In this document: positions 52,817 to 63,001 of the stretch, piece after piece
How the letters are laid out: each line of letters opens with the position of its first letter
Position numbering within the stretch: the stretch's first letter is position 1
Origin: GWE2-42-39 sp942493345
GTDB taxonomy: Bacteria; Bacteroidota; Bacteroidia; Bacteroidales; Prolixibacteraceae
Direction: 5' to 3'
Length of the DNA: 64,000 nucleotides
Assembly (NCBI GenBank): GCA_942493345.1
Contig: OW818695.1
Location: 3,472,001-3,536,000 of the forward strand
The notes under the pieces: generated by a model
The model's database searches: none
What the model was told of the DNA's origin: nothing
The model's input: only the letters and a program-made list of their open reading frames with translations
Position numbers and translations under genes: made by a program

Positions 52817-53803
52817 TTATTTTTCCATCGGTTTGTACATCATCAATTCGTCAATTATATCCGCAATTTTCTGATAGGGATATTTGTGTGCCAAGAAATA
52901 ATGTTGGCCATTTTTGTCCGGCATCCATTCATCGCTCCCGTTTTCATGAATAATTATTTTGCCCGGGCCGACCACATAGAAATATGTCTCCGGGTTTCGG
53001 ACAGCGCATAAAACTGCCGTTTGGTCCCACGATTTCCGTTTTTCCATTTTTTTGCCTTCATACGTATCGAGATTGTATGTGTATGCCCATCTTACCGGGC
53101 TGTTTGATGGGCCTTCGTCGGCAACTTTACGACCGGTAAGAATTTTGTCTCCAATTTCGAAACCACTGAAAAGAATTGTCGTTGGCCAATTGTTGAGTGC
53201 ATAAACCGAGGCTTTGGCATCACGGTCGATATTGAATTCGCTTCCCTGAGGAAATATTCCTGCCATGGCAACCAGGTTCTTGACCTTTTTTTTCACCAGC
53301 TCCATTCCCGAAAAAGGAGAGTACTGGTCGGCTCCCGATTTCAGAAGATCAGCCAGATTGCTCATAAATCCGACAGAAACGATGGTAACACTTTGGTTTG
53401 CCTGCGAAGCTAATACCTTTCGGTAAATATCAACCGCTGAAGGGAAGTCGTCGTTAGTTTTCAGGGCGCCTAAAAATTTTACAACGATGGAATCATTCCA
53501 ATGGTTTTTACTTGAAAAATCAGGGGCATTTCCCTGTGCAACCCCAATCGGAATGTCCGGTTTTTTAAAGTAACGGTTAAAAACTTCAATGGTTGGGGCA
53601 ATGGTTGGGTAACGGTCGCATGCACAGGCAGCCAGTATTTTGCATTCGTTGTTGCCTGCCAACGCGTGTAGTACGGTAATTGCACCCACATCGTCGTAAT
53701 CGGGTCCCATGTCAGTATCGAAAATAATTTTTACAGGTTGAGCAGGATATGCACCTTGTGCGAGAAAAGCCAACAGGCATATTATCAGCATGTTTTTCTT
53801 CAT
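52817..53803 (-). CDS. secreted nucleoside hydrolase family protein
   Basis: The 328-residue protein has a signal peptide (MKKNMLIICLLAFLAQGAYPA). The nucleoside hydrolase signature is DTDMGPDYDD at residues 29-38, whose Asp residues bind Ca2+ and activate water. VSVGFMSNLADLL and a plausible C-terminal Asp follow. Such exported enzymes of the inosine-uridine type split N-glycosidic bonds of nucleosides; in polysaccharide loci of Bacteroidota some act on unknown ribosides. It is near the sulfatases but on the opposite strand. Confidence 0.87.
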   Translation of the reverse strand: MKKNMLIICLLAFLAQGAYPAQPVKIIFDTDMGPDYDDVGAITVLHALAGNNECKILAACACDRYPTIAPTIEVFNRYFKKPDIPIGVAQGNAPDFSSKNHWNDSIVVKFLGALKTNDDFPSAVDIYRKVLASQANQSVTIVSVGFMSNLADLLKSGADQYSPFSGMELVKKKVKNLVAMAGIFPQGSEFNIDRDAKASVYALNNWPTTILFSGFEIGDKILTGRKVADEGPSNSPVRWAYTYNLDTYEGKKMEKRKSWDQTAVLCAVRNPETYFYVVGPGKIIIHENGSDEWMPDKNGQHYFLAHKYPYQKIADIIDELMMYKPMEK

Positions 53804-54262
53804 GATTTATTTGTTTGGTTACTAAGTTCGCTGAATTTTTTTTCTGAAATCACCCAAAAGTAATATTTATCAGGCTGAAACAGAGAATGCAGAGAACTAT
53901 TTATTATTCCGTTGTTCAAATACTCGTTTGTTGTTAATGGAAATAAAAATCCGGCTTTTTGTATTAAATATTCCTGTCTAAAATTTTTCATTACTACTTG
54001 CTTTGTTGTTTTTATAGCAATGTGTTTTAAAGCATCCTGTTGGGTTAGTATAAAATGATGCTTTGTCCCACTTTTAATATGTTTTGTCAAGATGGATAGA
54101 TATTTGAAATATCAGGATTTTAAAGCTGATGATTTTGTCCAGGATGAAAAGTTCAGATTTGGGAAACAAATTATAGCTAGTTAAAAACCTATGTCGAAAT
54201 AAATATGCACCTTGCTAAATTAAATTAGATGTAGATAAGACTACTAACTAAAAAATAAAAAA
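53804..54262. other. 459-bp intergenic region
   Basis: The region separates divergent genes for the nucleoside hydrolase and the first sulfatase and is AT-rich. A 96-codon minus-strand frame (53800-54090) fills part of it, but it lacks motifs and signal and has atypical composition, so I do not call it. No clear promoter motif was found. Confidence 0.45.
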
Positions 54263-55822
54263 ATGAAGCATTCAATTATTGCTTGTTCTTTGTTATTGTT
54301 GTTAGAATTTTTTTTTGGTTGTAATCCAAGTCAAAAATCAACAGGGAAATTGAATGAAAAAGCAGAAAAACCCAATGTCATTTTTATTTTAGCTGACGAT
54401 CAGTCCTATTCGGCAATTCATGCTTTAGGGAACAGTGTAATCAAAACACCCAATCTGGATAAGTTGGTGAACAGGGGGGTAACGTTTACCCATACATACA
54501 ATATGGGGTCATGGGTTGGCGCTGTTTGCATGGCTAGTCGTACAATGCTCATGACCGGCAGGTTTGTTTGGCGTGCCGAGAAATGCCCTCAGCAAGAGCT
54601 GGCAAACCAAGGTGGAATGTGGAGCCAACTTATGCATAAAAATGGTTATGAGACTTATATGACAGGAAAATGGCATGGCATACAGGTTGATGCCGAAAAA
54701 TTGTTTGACCATGTTGTCCATGTGCGTCCGGGGAATCCTACCGATGCCTATAATAAAGAAGAGTTGTTGGCCAAACTTAAAGGGTTAAAGAAAGATCCAA
54801 ATAGTATCGTGCCAATTGGTTATAATGATGTTATGCCAATTGGCTATAATCGGCCATTAAGCCCAGCCGATACAACATGGCAACCTTGGGATAAAAAGTT
54901 TGGTGGTCACTGGGAAGGTGGAAAACACTGGAGTGAAGTTCTTGGCGATGATGCAATTACATTTTTAGATTCTGCCAAAAATCATGATAATCCGTTTTTT
55001 ATGTACCTGGCCTTTAATGCTGCGCACTATCCAAGACAATCCCCAAAGGAATTCGTCGATATGTATCCTATTGAGAATATTTTGTTACCTGAATCTTATA
55101 TGCCTGTTTACCCATATAGGGGAGACAGCATTGATCAGTACTTTGGACAACGCGATTTAAGTCTTGCTCCTATTCCACGGACAGAATATGCTATAAAAGT
55201 TCATCGTCAGGAATATTACGCGATTATTACCCACATGGACCAGCAGATAGGCCGGATATTGGATGCGCTTGAAAAATCAGGAAAGGCGGATAACACATAT
55301 ATCTTTTTTACGGCAGATAATGGCGTGGCGATTGGTAACCATGGATTGATGGGAAAACAAAATATGTACGACCATTCCATGCGTGTCCCGCTTTTGGTTG
55401 TAGGACCAGATGTGCCGAAGAATAAGAAAATAGATGCAGATGTTTATCTTCAGGATATCATGGCTTCTACCCTTGAACTTGCCGGAATAGAAAAACCGGA
55501 GTATGTCGAATTCAATAGTTTGATGCCATTTATCCGGGGCGAAAGGGTAGAATCGTTTTATCCTTCAATTTACGGAGCGTTCAAAACACATCACCGGATG
55601 ATCCGTGAGAATGGGATAAAATTAATTGTTTATCCGCGTATTAAAGTCATGAGGCTCTACGACTTAAATAGCGATCCTTACGAATTGAAAGATCTAGGTG
55701 GCGATCCAAATTATGCAGAAACGAAAATAAATCTTTACAAGAAGCTTTTAAAATTGCAAGAGCAAATGGATGACACACTGGATTTGGCTGCTTATTTTCC
55801 CGGAATTAAGGTTCAGAATTAA
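54263..55822 (+). CDS. sulfatase, lipoprotein, CxAxR type
   Basis: The 519-residue S1-family sulfatase has a lipoprotein signal (SLLLLLEFFFGCNP) and the metal-binding NVIFILADDQ. The formylglycine site is Cys89 in CMASRTMLMTG, where the usual Pro is Ala. TGKWHG and FFTADNGVAIGNHGLMGK complete the active site. It removes sulfate esters from glycans, probably at the cell surface. The CxAxR form is accepted by radical-SAM anaerobic sulfatase-maturating enzymes, so anSME rather than FGE is the likely activator. It is 111 bp upstream of a second sulfatase on the same strand. Confidence 0.9.
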   Translation: MKHSIIACSLLLLLEFFFGCNPSQKSTGKLNEKAEKPNVIFILADDQSYSAIHALGNSVIKTPNLDKLVNRGVTFTHTYNMGSWVGAVCMASRTMLMTGRFVWRAEKCPQQELANQGGMWSQLMHKNGYETYMTGKWHGIQVDAEKLFDHVVHVRPGNPTDAYNKEELLAKLKGLKKDPNSIVPIGYNDVMPIGYNRPLSPADTTWQPWDKKFGGHWEGGKHWSEVLGDDAITFLDSAKNHDNPFFMYLAFNAAHYPRQSPKEFVDMYPIENILLPESYMPVYPYRGDSIDQYFGQRDLSLAPIPRTEYAIKVHRQEYYAIITHMDQQIGRILDALEKSGKADNTYIFFTADNGVAIGNHGLMGKQNMYDHSMRVPLLVVGPDVPKNKKIDADVYLQDIMASTLELAGIEKPEYVEFNSLMPFIRGERVESFYPSIYGAFKTHHRMIRENGIKLIVYPRIKVMRLYDLNSDPYELKDLGGDPNYAETKINLYKKLLKLQEQMDDTLDLAAYFPGIKVQN

Positions 55823-55942
55823 TATCAGAAGTAGTCACCTAAAAACAGTTTTGACAATCTAATGCTCCGGTTCCAACTGGATCAAACCCGGATTGCAAGA
55901 AATAGTGCCCGATATTATAAGACCTAAAATAATTTGTTTGAA

Positions 55943-57523
55943 ATGATAGAAACAAAAATTAGCAGAATTATTATTCCAACATTTTCGGTTCTAACACTTT
56001 GTTCTTCGTTTGCATGTGGAGAAAACCAAAAAGAGCAGGGACCAGCAGACTCACGAAAGCCCAATATTATATACATATTGGCTGACGATATGGGCTATGG
56101 ACAACTGGGATGTTACGGACAGGAAAAAATTGAAACACCGAACATTGATGCCCTTGCTGCAAATGGAATGATTTTTTCTCAACATTATTCCGGGGCGCCG
56201 CTTTGTTCGCCTTCCAGGTGTGTGCTTCTGACCGGAAAGCATTTGGGACATGCTCAAATAAGAACCAACGATGAATGGACCGAAAGAGGAGATGTTTGGG
56301 ATTACGTAAAAACACAGGAAAGCCCTGAATTAGAAGGCCAGTATCCGCTAAAAGCCGGCACTCAGACGATTGCTTCTTTTCTTCAGAAAGCAGGATACAA
56401 AACCGGAATTGTTGGAAAATGGGGCTTGGGAGGGCCGTTAACCGATGGAATTCCAAATAAACTGGGATTTGATTTCTTCTTTGGATTTAATTGTCAGCGC
56501 CAGGCATGGAATTATTATCCCAAATATTTATGGAAAGATACCGTAAAAGTATGGCCGGATAATGAATTAATTATTCCCGGAACAAAAGATAGAAAAATAA
56601 AGTTGCCAGATGGCGCCGATCCTTATGATGAGAAAAGTTATTCAGGCTATACATTGAATGAATATGCTCCGGCCTTAATGCAAAAAGAGGTTCTCAATTT
56701 TATCAGGGAAAACAAAGATCGTCCTTTTTTCATGTATTATGCCACCACAATTCCTCATACTGCTTTGCAGGCTCCTAAACGGTTGGTCGATTACTACCAC
56801 AAAAAATTTGGAAACGAAGAACCTTATCTCGGCGAAAAAAATTATTTTCCGGTAAGATACCCACACGCCACTTTTGCTGCAATGATTTCTTATTTCGATG
56901 AGCAGGTTGGAGAATTGGTGTCAGAGCTGAAAAAAATAGGTTTATATGAAAATACCCTTATTATACTTACAAGCGACAATGGCCCGGCGAATGCGGGAGG
57001 TACAGATTCTCCCTGGTTTGATAGCGCCAAACCGTTTAAATGTGGGCCTGGCTTGGGAAAAGGAACTCTCACAGAAGGAGGAATTCGCACTCCGATGGTT
57101 GCTCAATGGCCGGGAAAAATAAAAGCAGGATCAAAAACCGACCTTGTTTCATCATTTTACGATGTATTGCCAACGTTATGTGATGTCGCTGGCATTGAGT
57201 CGCCGCAAAATATCGACGGGATAAGTTTTTTGCCAACATTGCTGGGGAAAAAGAATCAGCAAAAACATGATTTTTTGTATTGGGAATTTCCCGATTCCGG
57301 TGGGCAACAAGCTATCCGGATGGGAAAATGGAAAGGTGTACGCACCCAAATTTTAAATGATAGTTTGCGTATCAAGTTATATAATCTGGACGAAGATATT
57401 CATGAATCAACCGATGTTTCTCTCCAATATCCGGAAATTGTTCAACAAATGGAACGCGTTCTGAAGCAGGAACATGATGTTGCCGAAAATGCAAACTTCA
57501 AAATGAAAGCCTTGGGCGATTAG
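55943..57523 (+). CDS. arylsulfatase-type sulfatase, CxPSR type
   Basis: The 526-residue S1 sulfatase has an N-terminal export signal with a possible lipobox Cys (LCSSFACGE) and NIIYILADDMGYG. The formylglycine site is Cys88 in CSPSRCVLLTG. GKWGLGG, PHTALQAP and TSDNGPANAGG complete the catalytic pocket. It belongs to the arylsulfatase A-like group. The ATG at 55943 is preferred to the TTG at 55934. It lies between the first sulfatase and the ECF sigma gene and probably acts on another sulfate position of the same glycan. Confidence 0.92.
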   Translation: MIETKISRIIIPTFSVLTLCSSFACGENQKEQGPADSRKPNIIYILADDMGYGQLGCYGQEKIETPNIDALAANGMIFSQHYSGAPLCSPSRCVLLTGKHLGHAQIRTNDEWTERGDVWDYVKTQESPELEGQYPLKAGTQTIASFLQKAGYKTGIVGKWGLGGPLTDGIPNKLGFDFFFGFNCQRQAWNYYPKYLWKDTVKVWPDNELIIPGTKDRKIKLPDGADPYDEKSYSGYTLNEYAPALMQKEVLNFIRENKDRPFFMYYATTIPHTALQAPKRLVDYYHKKFGNEEPYLGEKNYFPVRYPHATFAAMISYFDEQVGELVSELKKIGLYENTLIILTSDNGPANAGGTDSPWFDSAKPFKCGPGLGKGTLTEGGIRTPMVAQWPGKIKAGSKTDLVSSFYDVLPTLCDVAGIESPQNIDGISFLPTLLGKKNQQKHDFLYWEFPDSGGQQAIRMGKWKGVRTQILNDSLRIKLYNLDEDIHESTDVSLQYPEIVQQMERVLKQEHDVAENANFKMKALGD

Positions 57524-57692
57524 GGGCTTTCTAAGGAAAAATCTGATTCAAAATGGGAACTTTAGATCATGGAGTTTCCATTTTGAACCAAATATTCGTT
57601 TCACGAATTTCCACTTTGTTTCAATTTTTACGTCAATTTCAGCGAAATGCTCATCTTTGCGGGAGGGAAGATGATTTGCTTGTCGGAGATAT

Positions 57693-57724
57693 ATTCATCT
57701 GATGACTCAATATTCATTGGATGA
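57693..57724. repeat. twin-palindrome element, copy 2
   Basis: ATTCATCTGATGACTCAA followed by TATTCATTGGATGA repeats the design of the element at 43417-43447. The two copies agree at most positions, with one extra base in the spacer here. Confidence 0.45.
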
Positions 57725-57802
57725 GCCAGTCGAAAATTCTCCTTAGTAGTTCTCTTTGCAATTTAAAAATCAACGCATACCCGTTTTAAAAAATAGATTA
57801 TT

Positions 57803-57810
57803 TACTTTTG
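57803..57810 (+). promoter_or_regulatory. -7 element of the ECF sigma gene
   Basis: A perfect TACTTTTG lies 32 bp ahead of the TTG start. No good -33 box was found at the usual distance. Confidence 0.5.
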
Positions 57811-57841
57811 GCTCTCCAATTGAAACTAATTTTGATGTAAA

Positions 57842-58426
57842 TTGAGTGAAAAACCTTTTCATAAAAATCAGGATTTGATCCTCCGGTTAAGAGAAGGCTC
57901 GCCGGAAGCTTTCCGCGATTTATTTGATTATTATGGGAAAAAACTATTTCATTTTTCACTTGGATATCTGAAAGACCCTCACGAGGCCGAAGAAATAGTT
58001 CAGGAAGTATTTCTGAAAATATGGAAATCACGGGAGTTCCTTTTGGCTGGAAAATCGTTTGATTCGTATGTTTTTACCATCGCCAAAAATGCTATTTTAA
58101 ATACAATCCGTAAATCGAAATCGGAGCAGGTATATTTAAATTATGCCAAATTACATCCGGGAAAAAATGTTTTGCTTGATGAAGAGCTGAATTTTAAAGA
58201 ACTCGAAAAGGCCTATAAAAATTCGGTTGAACAATTAAGTCCTAAACGGAAAGAAATTTTTCTTTTAAGCCGTGAAAAAAACCTGACCAATGCCGAGATT
58301 GCAACAAAACTGGGCATATCGGTAAAAACCGTTGAAAACCAGATGACTTCGGCCCTTTTCGAGATAAAACGTAACCTTCGTTCTGCCGGGTTCTCGGGCT
58401 TAATTTTTTTCGAGTTATTCTTTTAG
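57842..58426 (+). CDS. ECF RNA polymerase sigma factor (FecI-like)
   Basis: The 194-residue sigma-70 factor of the ECF type has region 2 (AFRDLFDYYGKKLFHF, then HEAEEIVQEVFLKIWKSRE). Region 4 has NLTNAEIATKLGISVKTVENQMTSALFEIKR as the helix-turn-helix. It is typical of the Bacteroidota sigma factors paired with FecR-type anti-sigma proteins. The start is TTG at 57842, since no ATG precedes region 2. The FecR gene starts 73 bp downstream and SusC/SusD follow. Confidence 0.92.
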   Translation: MSEKPFHKNQDLILRLREGSPEAFRDLFDYYGKKLFHFSLGYLKDPHEAEEIVQEVFLKIWKSREFLLAGKSFDSYVFTIAKNAILNTIRKSKSEQVYLNYAKLHPGKNVLLDEELNFKELEKAYKNSVEQLSPKRKEIFLLSREKNLTNAEIATKLGISVKTVENQMTSALFEIKRNLRSAGFSGLIFFELFF

Positions 58427-58499
58427 AAAAAAAAATCGTTTACCAATAGGGGTTGGAAAAGGTTTGTGTGTATACCCGTATGAATTGGAAAATTATCAT

Positions 58500-59528
58500 A
58501 TGGGATCGGAAAATAATATAAATCTGAATGAATATCTCGAAAAACTACTTTCAGGAGAAATGGGGGCTGCTGAAAAAGAACGATTACGGTTTTACATCAG
58601 TTTGGGTTTTCGGGATAACAAGTTGGACGAACTGATGCAGCAACACTGGGAAGGGATTGAACAGGAAAAATTTGAGCAGAATGATTTGTCCTTACAGCAA
58701 TTAAAGGAAAAAATCTGGTCGAAAATATCCAATATTGAAGATAAACAAAAACGACTTGTTGACTGGAAAACTTATCTGGTTAGGATTGCAGCTGTTTTGT
58801 TTTTACCTCTTTTAATCAGTTCGGTTTACCTGTTTTATCTTCTCAACCAAAATAATTTGATGGACGGACAAAGTGCCATGCAGCAAGTTTTTGCGACGCC
58901 CGGATCCCGGGTCCATTTTATACTTCCCGACAAAAGTGAAGTGTGGTTAAATTCTGGTAGTACCCTCGAATATCCGGTCGATTTTAACACAAAAAAACAG
59001 CGTAAAGTAAAACTAAACGGACAGGGGTATTTCAATGTTTCGCACGATAAAAAGCATCCGTTTATAGTTGAAACCGGAGAACTGAATATCAAAGTTCTCG
59101 GTACTTCTTTCGATGTTTCAACCTACACTAATGATCAGTTTATTAGTTCGACCCTGGAAGAAGGATCAATTGAACTGCTCGATTCTCAGGGGAAAGAAAT
59201 TGTCCGCCTCGATCCTGGTCAAAAAGCCATGCTTGATAAGGAAACACATAAACTTTCAATTGAAAAAATTGATACCCGGTTGACCACAAGCTGGAAAGAC
59301 GGAAAATTAATTTTTAAAAATACGCCCTTAAACGAAGTAGCCAAACAGATGGAACGATGGTTTAACTGCTCTATCCATGTAAGTCCTGAATTACTTAGCT
59401 CAGATATTTTATACACTGCAACCATACAGAATGAAACGTTGGGCGAAGTATTGAAAATGATTGAGTTGTCAACGTCGGTAACAACTAGGATCGAAAACAG
59501 GGAGGTAGATATATGCCATAAAAAATAA
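58500..59528 (+). CDS. FecR-family anti-sigma factor
   Basis: The 342-residue protein has a cytosolic N-terminus that would hold the sigma factor (about residues 1-85) and one membrane helix (YLVRIAAVLFLPLLISSVYLFYLL). The periplasmic FecR beta domain contains GSRVHFILPDKSEVWLNSGSTLEYP, and a C-terminal STN-like domain follows (FKNTPLNEVAKQMERWFN). The N-terminal STN domain of SusC should contact the latter. The ATG at 58500 is better than TTG at 58464. It precedes SusC by 77 bp and relays substrate binding to the sigma factor. Confidence 0.92.
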   Translation: MGSENNINLNEYLEKLLSGEMGAAEKERLRFYISLGFRDNKLDELMQQHWEGIEQEKFEQNDLSLQQLKEKIWSKISNIEDKQKRLVDWKTYLVRIAAVLFLPLLISSVYLFYLLNQNNLMDGQSAMQQVFATPGSRVHFILPDKSEVWLNSGSTLEYPVDFNTKKQRKVKLNGQGYFNVSHDKKHPFIVETGELNIKVLGTSFDVSTYTNDQFISSTLEEGSIELLDSQGKEIVRLDPGQKAMLDKETHKLSIEKIDTRLTTSWKDGKLIFKNTPLNEVAKQMERWFNCSIHVSPELLSSDILYTATIQNETLGEVLKMIELSTSVTTRIENREVDICHKK

Positions 59529-59605
59529 AAAAAGGACAGTGTTCGTACCACTGCCCTTTGTGAATTAATCATATTGAATAATTAACTCGTCGAAAAATCA
59601 AATTT

Positions 59606-62600
59606 ATGAAAAAAACTTGGTTCTTATCGGACTACAGGTATTTATTTGCCTGTGCCATGAAAATTTTAAAAATTATGCGACTAACTATTTTTATCGTTGT
59701 TGTAAGCGCTTTTCAAACATTAGCTCTTAGTAGCTATGCTCAAAACCAGAAGATTGAACTAAAACTAACAAAAGCAACAATCACCGAGGTTTTGGAGAAA
59801 ATTGAGGACAATACCGATTTTTTCTTCTTCTACAACAACAAAGGGTTGCCATTGGAAAAAATTGTTTCTCTTGATTTGAAAGATAAAACGATCAACGAAG
59901 TTTTAGATGTTTTATTCAAAGGCACCAATGTTTCATACACAATCAACAATCGGCAAATTATTTTGACCGGAGGTGAGACTGGTTCCGTTCAGCAAAGCAA
60001 AACCGTTACAGGAAAGGTTACTGATTCGTCAGGGGCGACGCTTCCCGGCGTTTCTGTAATTATAAAAGGAACGACCAATGGAACGACTAGCGATTTTGAC
60101 GGGAACTACACTTTGGCAAATGTACCTGGTGATGCTGCACTGATTTTCTCATTTGTCGGGATGAAAAGCATGGAAATTTCTGTAGCCGGAAAAACAACCA
60201 TCAACGTGAAAATGGAAGATGAAACTATTGGCATTGAAGAAGTCGTTGCCGTTGGTTATGGCACACAGGTAAAAAGGGAGATAACCGGATCAATTGCAAC
60301 GATTGGAGCCGAAAAATTGGACGATCAACCGGTTAATCAATTTTCGCAACTATTACAAGGCCGGATTGCAGGTGTTCAGATTGCTCAGGTGAACGGACAG
60401 CCAGGGCGCGGTATGGCCTTTAGAATAAGAGGTGCAGCATCATTATCTGCCGGGAACGCACCTCTGTTTGTGATCGACGGATTACCGATTAGCGGAGATA
60501 TCAATAATATAAATCCCGAGGAGATTGAAACGTTTTCTGTTTTAAAAGATGCGTCGGCAACAGCCCTTTATGGTTCAAGAGCCAGCAATGGTGTAATTTT
60601 GATCACTACAAAGCATGCCAAGTCGGGTGAATCAAAAATTACTCTTGATGCATATTCTGGCATTCAGCAGATACCTGAAAACAAGGTTCCTAAAATGATG
60701 AATGCACGGCAGTACGCACAATATATGTATGACCGCTATCAGGATGCATTGACTTATGAAAAATCAGTACCGCCACTCAATGCAGCCTATGCCAACCCTG
60801 AGGCATATGGAGAGGGTACGAATTGGTTTAAAGTGATTACCCAAACCGCACCCATTCAAAGCTATAATTTATCGATACTATCGTCAAAGGAAAAATCATC
60901 ATCAGCTGTTATCGTTGGTTATAGCGAACAAAAAGGTGTACTGGTGAATACGGGTACTCAACTTTTTTCATTGCGTATAAATAATGATTACCATTTTTTT
61001 AACGATAAGCTGAATGTTGGTTTTAACCTGGCTCCAAGCTATCGTATGGATCATAATAACCGTTTAACAACTGATGGCTTAACCGGACTATTCCTGTATG
61101 CATTGGAAGCCAGTCCCATTGGAGTTCCGGTGAACCCCGATGGATCTTATCCCTATAATGTTAATACACCTGGAATGGTAACCAATGTTAATCCATATTC
61201 GCAGTTGAAAAATAGACAGGATGATTTTGTGACCACACGCCTTATTGGGAACGGTTATGCTAACTATGAATTTCTACCCGGTTTATTGCTGAAAACTAAT
61301 ATTGGCGTAGATCAGGGTATTGAATTTTATAAAAATTTCTCTCCCTCAATTCTTGCATCCTCAGGTATAGCAACCGGTAGCAGTAAAGCATACGATACAT
61401 ATTCATGGACAGCCGAAGCCAACTTGCAGTATAATAAAACATTTAAAGATCACAGCATTGAAGCGCTTGTCGGGTATTCTGCGCAGAAATATAACAGCTT
61501 TAGTAATGCAGTTGGTGGCCAGGGCTTTCCTTCTGATGATATCCCTTATTTGAGTGCGGCTTCTACAATTACCTCCGGAGCATCATATCTTGCTCAATAT
61601 TCGTTACTGTCGGCAATCGGAAGGATTAACTATTCATATAAGAGCAAATACCTGTTATCCTGCGCCATTCGTAATGATGGATCGTCCAGATTTGGACCCA
61701 ATAAAAAATATGGGTCCTTTCCTTCAATTTCTGCTGGGTGGATTGTAAGTGACGAGGATTTTTTGAAGGGTATTAATGCTGTCAACTTTCTAAAGATCAG
61801 GGCTAGCTATGGTATAACCGGGAATAATAATATTGGCAATTATACTTATATTTCAAGCATTGGCAGCAATATAAATTATTTTGCTAACAAGACGCTATAT
61901 CCCGGAGCCACTATTACATCTCTTGGAAACGATGATTTGGCGTGGGAAAGAAACAAACAACTCGACTTGGGATTTGATCTCATTCTCCTGAATAACCGGG
62001 TCACTCTTGAATACGATTATTACCACAAAATTACAGATGGAATGATCCAGAGCCGTCCGGTTCCAAGGGCTTCAGGCTTCTCTGCATTGATGTTTAATAC
62101 CGGTGAATTTGAGTTTTGGGGGCACGAGTTAAGCATAAAAACGGTAACCCTTATTGGGAACCTAAAGTGGAATAATACATTGAATATCTCAATTGACAGG
62201 AATAAGATCAAGTCACTTGTAAGTCCGGGTTATATAGATTACGGAAGTACTGGTGCCTCAAATTATTACCGCAACCAGGTTGGACATCCGTTGAGCATGT
62301 TTTACGGATATGTATTTGACGGATTATATAAGGATGATGACGATCTGGCCAACTCCCCAAATTATAAAGGGGGAAGTACCATTTCAGATGTTGGAACAAT
62401 TAAGTTTAAGGATCTGAATAACGATGGTGTTGTTGAAGATGTAAACGACCGCACGTTTGTTGGAAATCCTACGCCTGACTTATTTTTTGGGATGACAAAT
62501 GATTTTCTATATAAGAACTTTGATCTGAGTATATCAGTATCAGGTCAGGTAGGTGGAGATTTGCTTAATGTTAATAAATGGACACATCTGGTAAATATGG

Positions 62601-62983
62601 ATGGTGCAAGAAACCTGTTGGCAGAAGCAGCCGACAGATGGAGATCTCCTTCAAATCCAGGTTCAGGAATTTATCCGCGCACGAAAACAAATACTACAGC
62701 TATTGGGCGTTATACCAATAGCCAATGGGTAGAGAACGGCACCTACCTCACCGTGAAAAACATATCGCTCGGTTATACTTTCAACTTCCGGAATAAAAAT
62801 ATAATAAAGGGATTTAGAGTGTTTGGGGCCGTACAACAGGCATTTGTGCTTACCGGTTATACTGGTATGAACCCGGAAGCTAACTTATCGGGATTGGATG
62901 GAACCAGGGGAATTGGTATTGATGTATCATCCTATCCTGTTCCAAGAACATTTGCAATAGGCGTATCAGCTAATTTTAAATAA
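59606..62983 (+). CDS. SusC/RagA-type TonB-dependent outer membrane transporter with STN domain
   Basis: The 1125-residue protein has a signal region (about residues 24-46) and an STN signalling domain (about 50-115, QKIELKLTKATITEVLEKI). A carboxypeptidase-regulatory domain (135-210) leads to the SusC hallmark VVAVGYGTQVKREITGSIATI, then the plug and a 22-strand barrel ending in a terminal aromatic residue (SANFK). The STN domain shows it can signal through FecR and the sigma factor. It imports oligosaccharides or other large nutrients with the SusD protein encoded next. Confidence 0.95.
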   Translation: MKKTWFLSDYRYLFACAMKILKIMRLTIFIVVVSAFQTLALSSYAQNQKIELKLTKATITEVLEKIEDNTDFFFFYNNKGLPLEKIVSLDLKDKTINEVLDVLFKGTNVSYTINNRQIILTGGETGSVQQSKTVTGKVTDSSGATLPGVSVIIKGTTNGTTSDFDGNYTLANVPGDAALIFSFVGMKSMEISVAGKTTINVKMEDETIGIEEVVAVGYGTQVKREITGSIATIGAEKLDDQPVNQFSQLLQGRIAGVQIAQVNGQPGRGMAFRIRGAASLSAGNAPLFVIDGLPISGDINNINPEEIETFSVLKDASATALYGSRASNGVILITTKHAKSGESKITLDAYSGIQQIPENKVPKMMNARQYAQYMYDRYQDALTYEKSVPPLNAAYANPEAYGEGTNWFKVITQTAPIQSYNLSILSSKEKSSSAVIVGYSEQKGVLVNTGTQLFSLRINNDYHFFNDKLNVGFNLAPSYRMDHNNRLTTDGLTGLFLYALEASPIGVPVNPDGSYPYNVNTPGMVTNVNPYSQLKNRQDDFVTTRLIGNGYANYEFLPGLLLKTNIGVDQGIEFYKNFSPSILASSGIATGSSKAYDTYSWTAEANLQYNKTFKDHSIEALVGYSAQKYNSFSNAVGGQGFPSDDIPYLSAASTITSGASYLAQYSLLSAIGRINYSYKSKYLLSCAIRNDGSSRFGPNKKYGSFPSISAGWIVSDEDFLKGINAVNFLKIRASYGITGNNNIGNYTYISSIGSNINYFANKTLYPGATITSLGNDDLAWERNKQLDLGFDLILLNNRVTLEYDYYHKITDGMIQSRPVPRASGFSALMFNTGEFEFWGHELSIKTVTLIGNLKWNNTLNISIDRNKIKSLVSPGYIDYGSTGASNYYRNQVGHPLSMFYGYVFDGLYKDDDDLANSPNYKGGSTISDVGTIKFKDLNNDGVVEDVNDRTFVGNPTPDLFFGMTNDFLYKNFDLSISVSGQVGGDLLNVNKWTHLVNMDGARNLLAEAADRWRSPSNPGSGIYPRTKTNTTAIGRYTNSQWVENGTYLTVKNISLGYTFNFRNKNIIKGFRVFGAVQQAFVLTGYTGMNPEANLSGLDGTRGIGIDVSSYPVPRTFAIGVSANFK

Positions 62984-63001
62984 AATAATAATCTAAAGAT
63001 T

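Larger units (their letters stand above)
57524..57841. other. 318-bp intergenic region before the ECF sigma gene
   Basis: It contains a 15-bp hairpin with one G-T pair (57547-57561 and 57573-57587) that may end the sulfatase transcript, the twin-palindrome element at 57693-57724, and the sigma gene promoter at 57803-57810. Confidence 0.5.

Noticed and set aside
53800..54090. 96-codon minus-strand frame upstream of the nucleoside hydrolase
   Set aside because: It overlaps the nucleoside hydrolase start, has no domain, signal or promoter, and its composition looks like AT-rich intergenic DNA.
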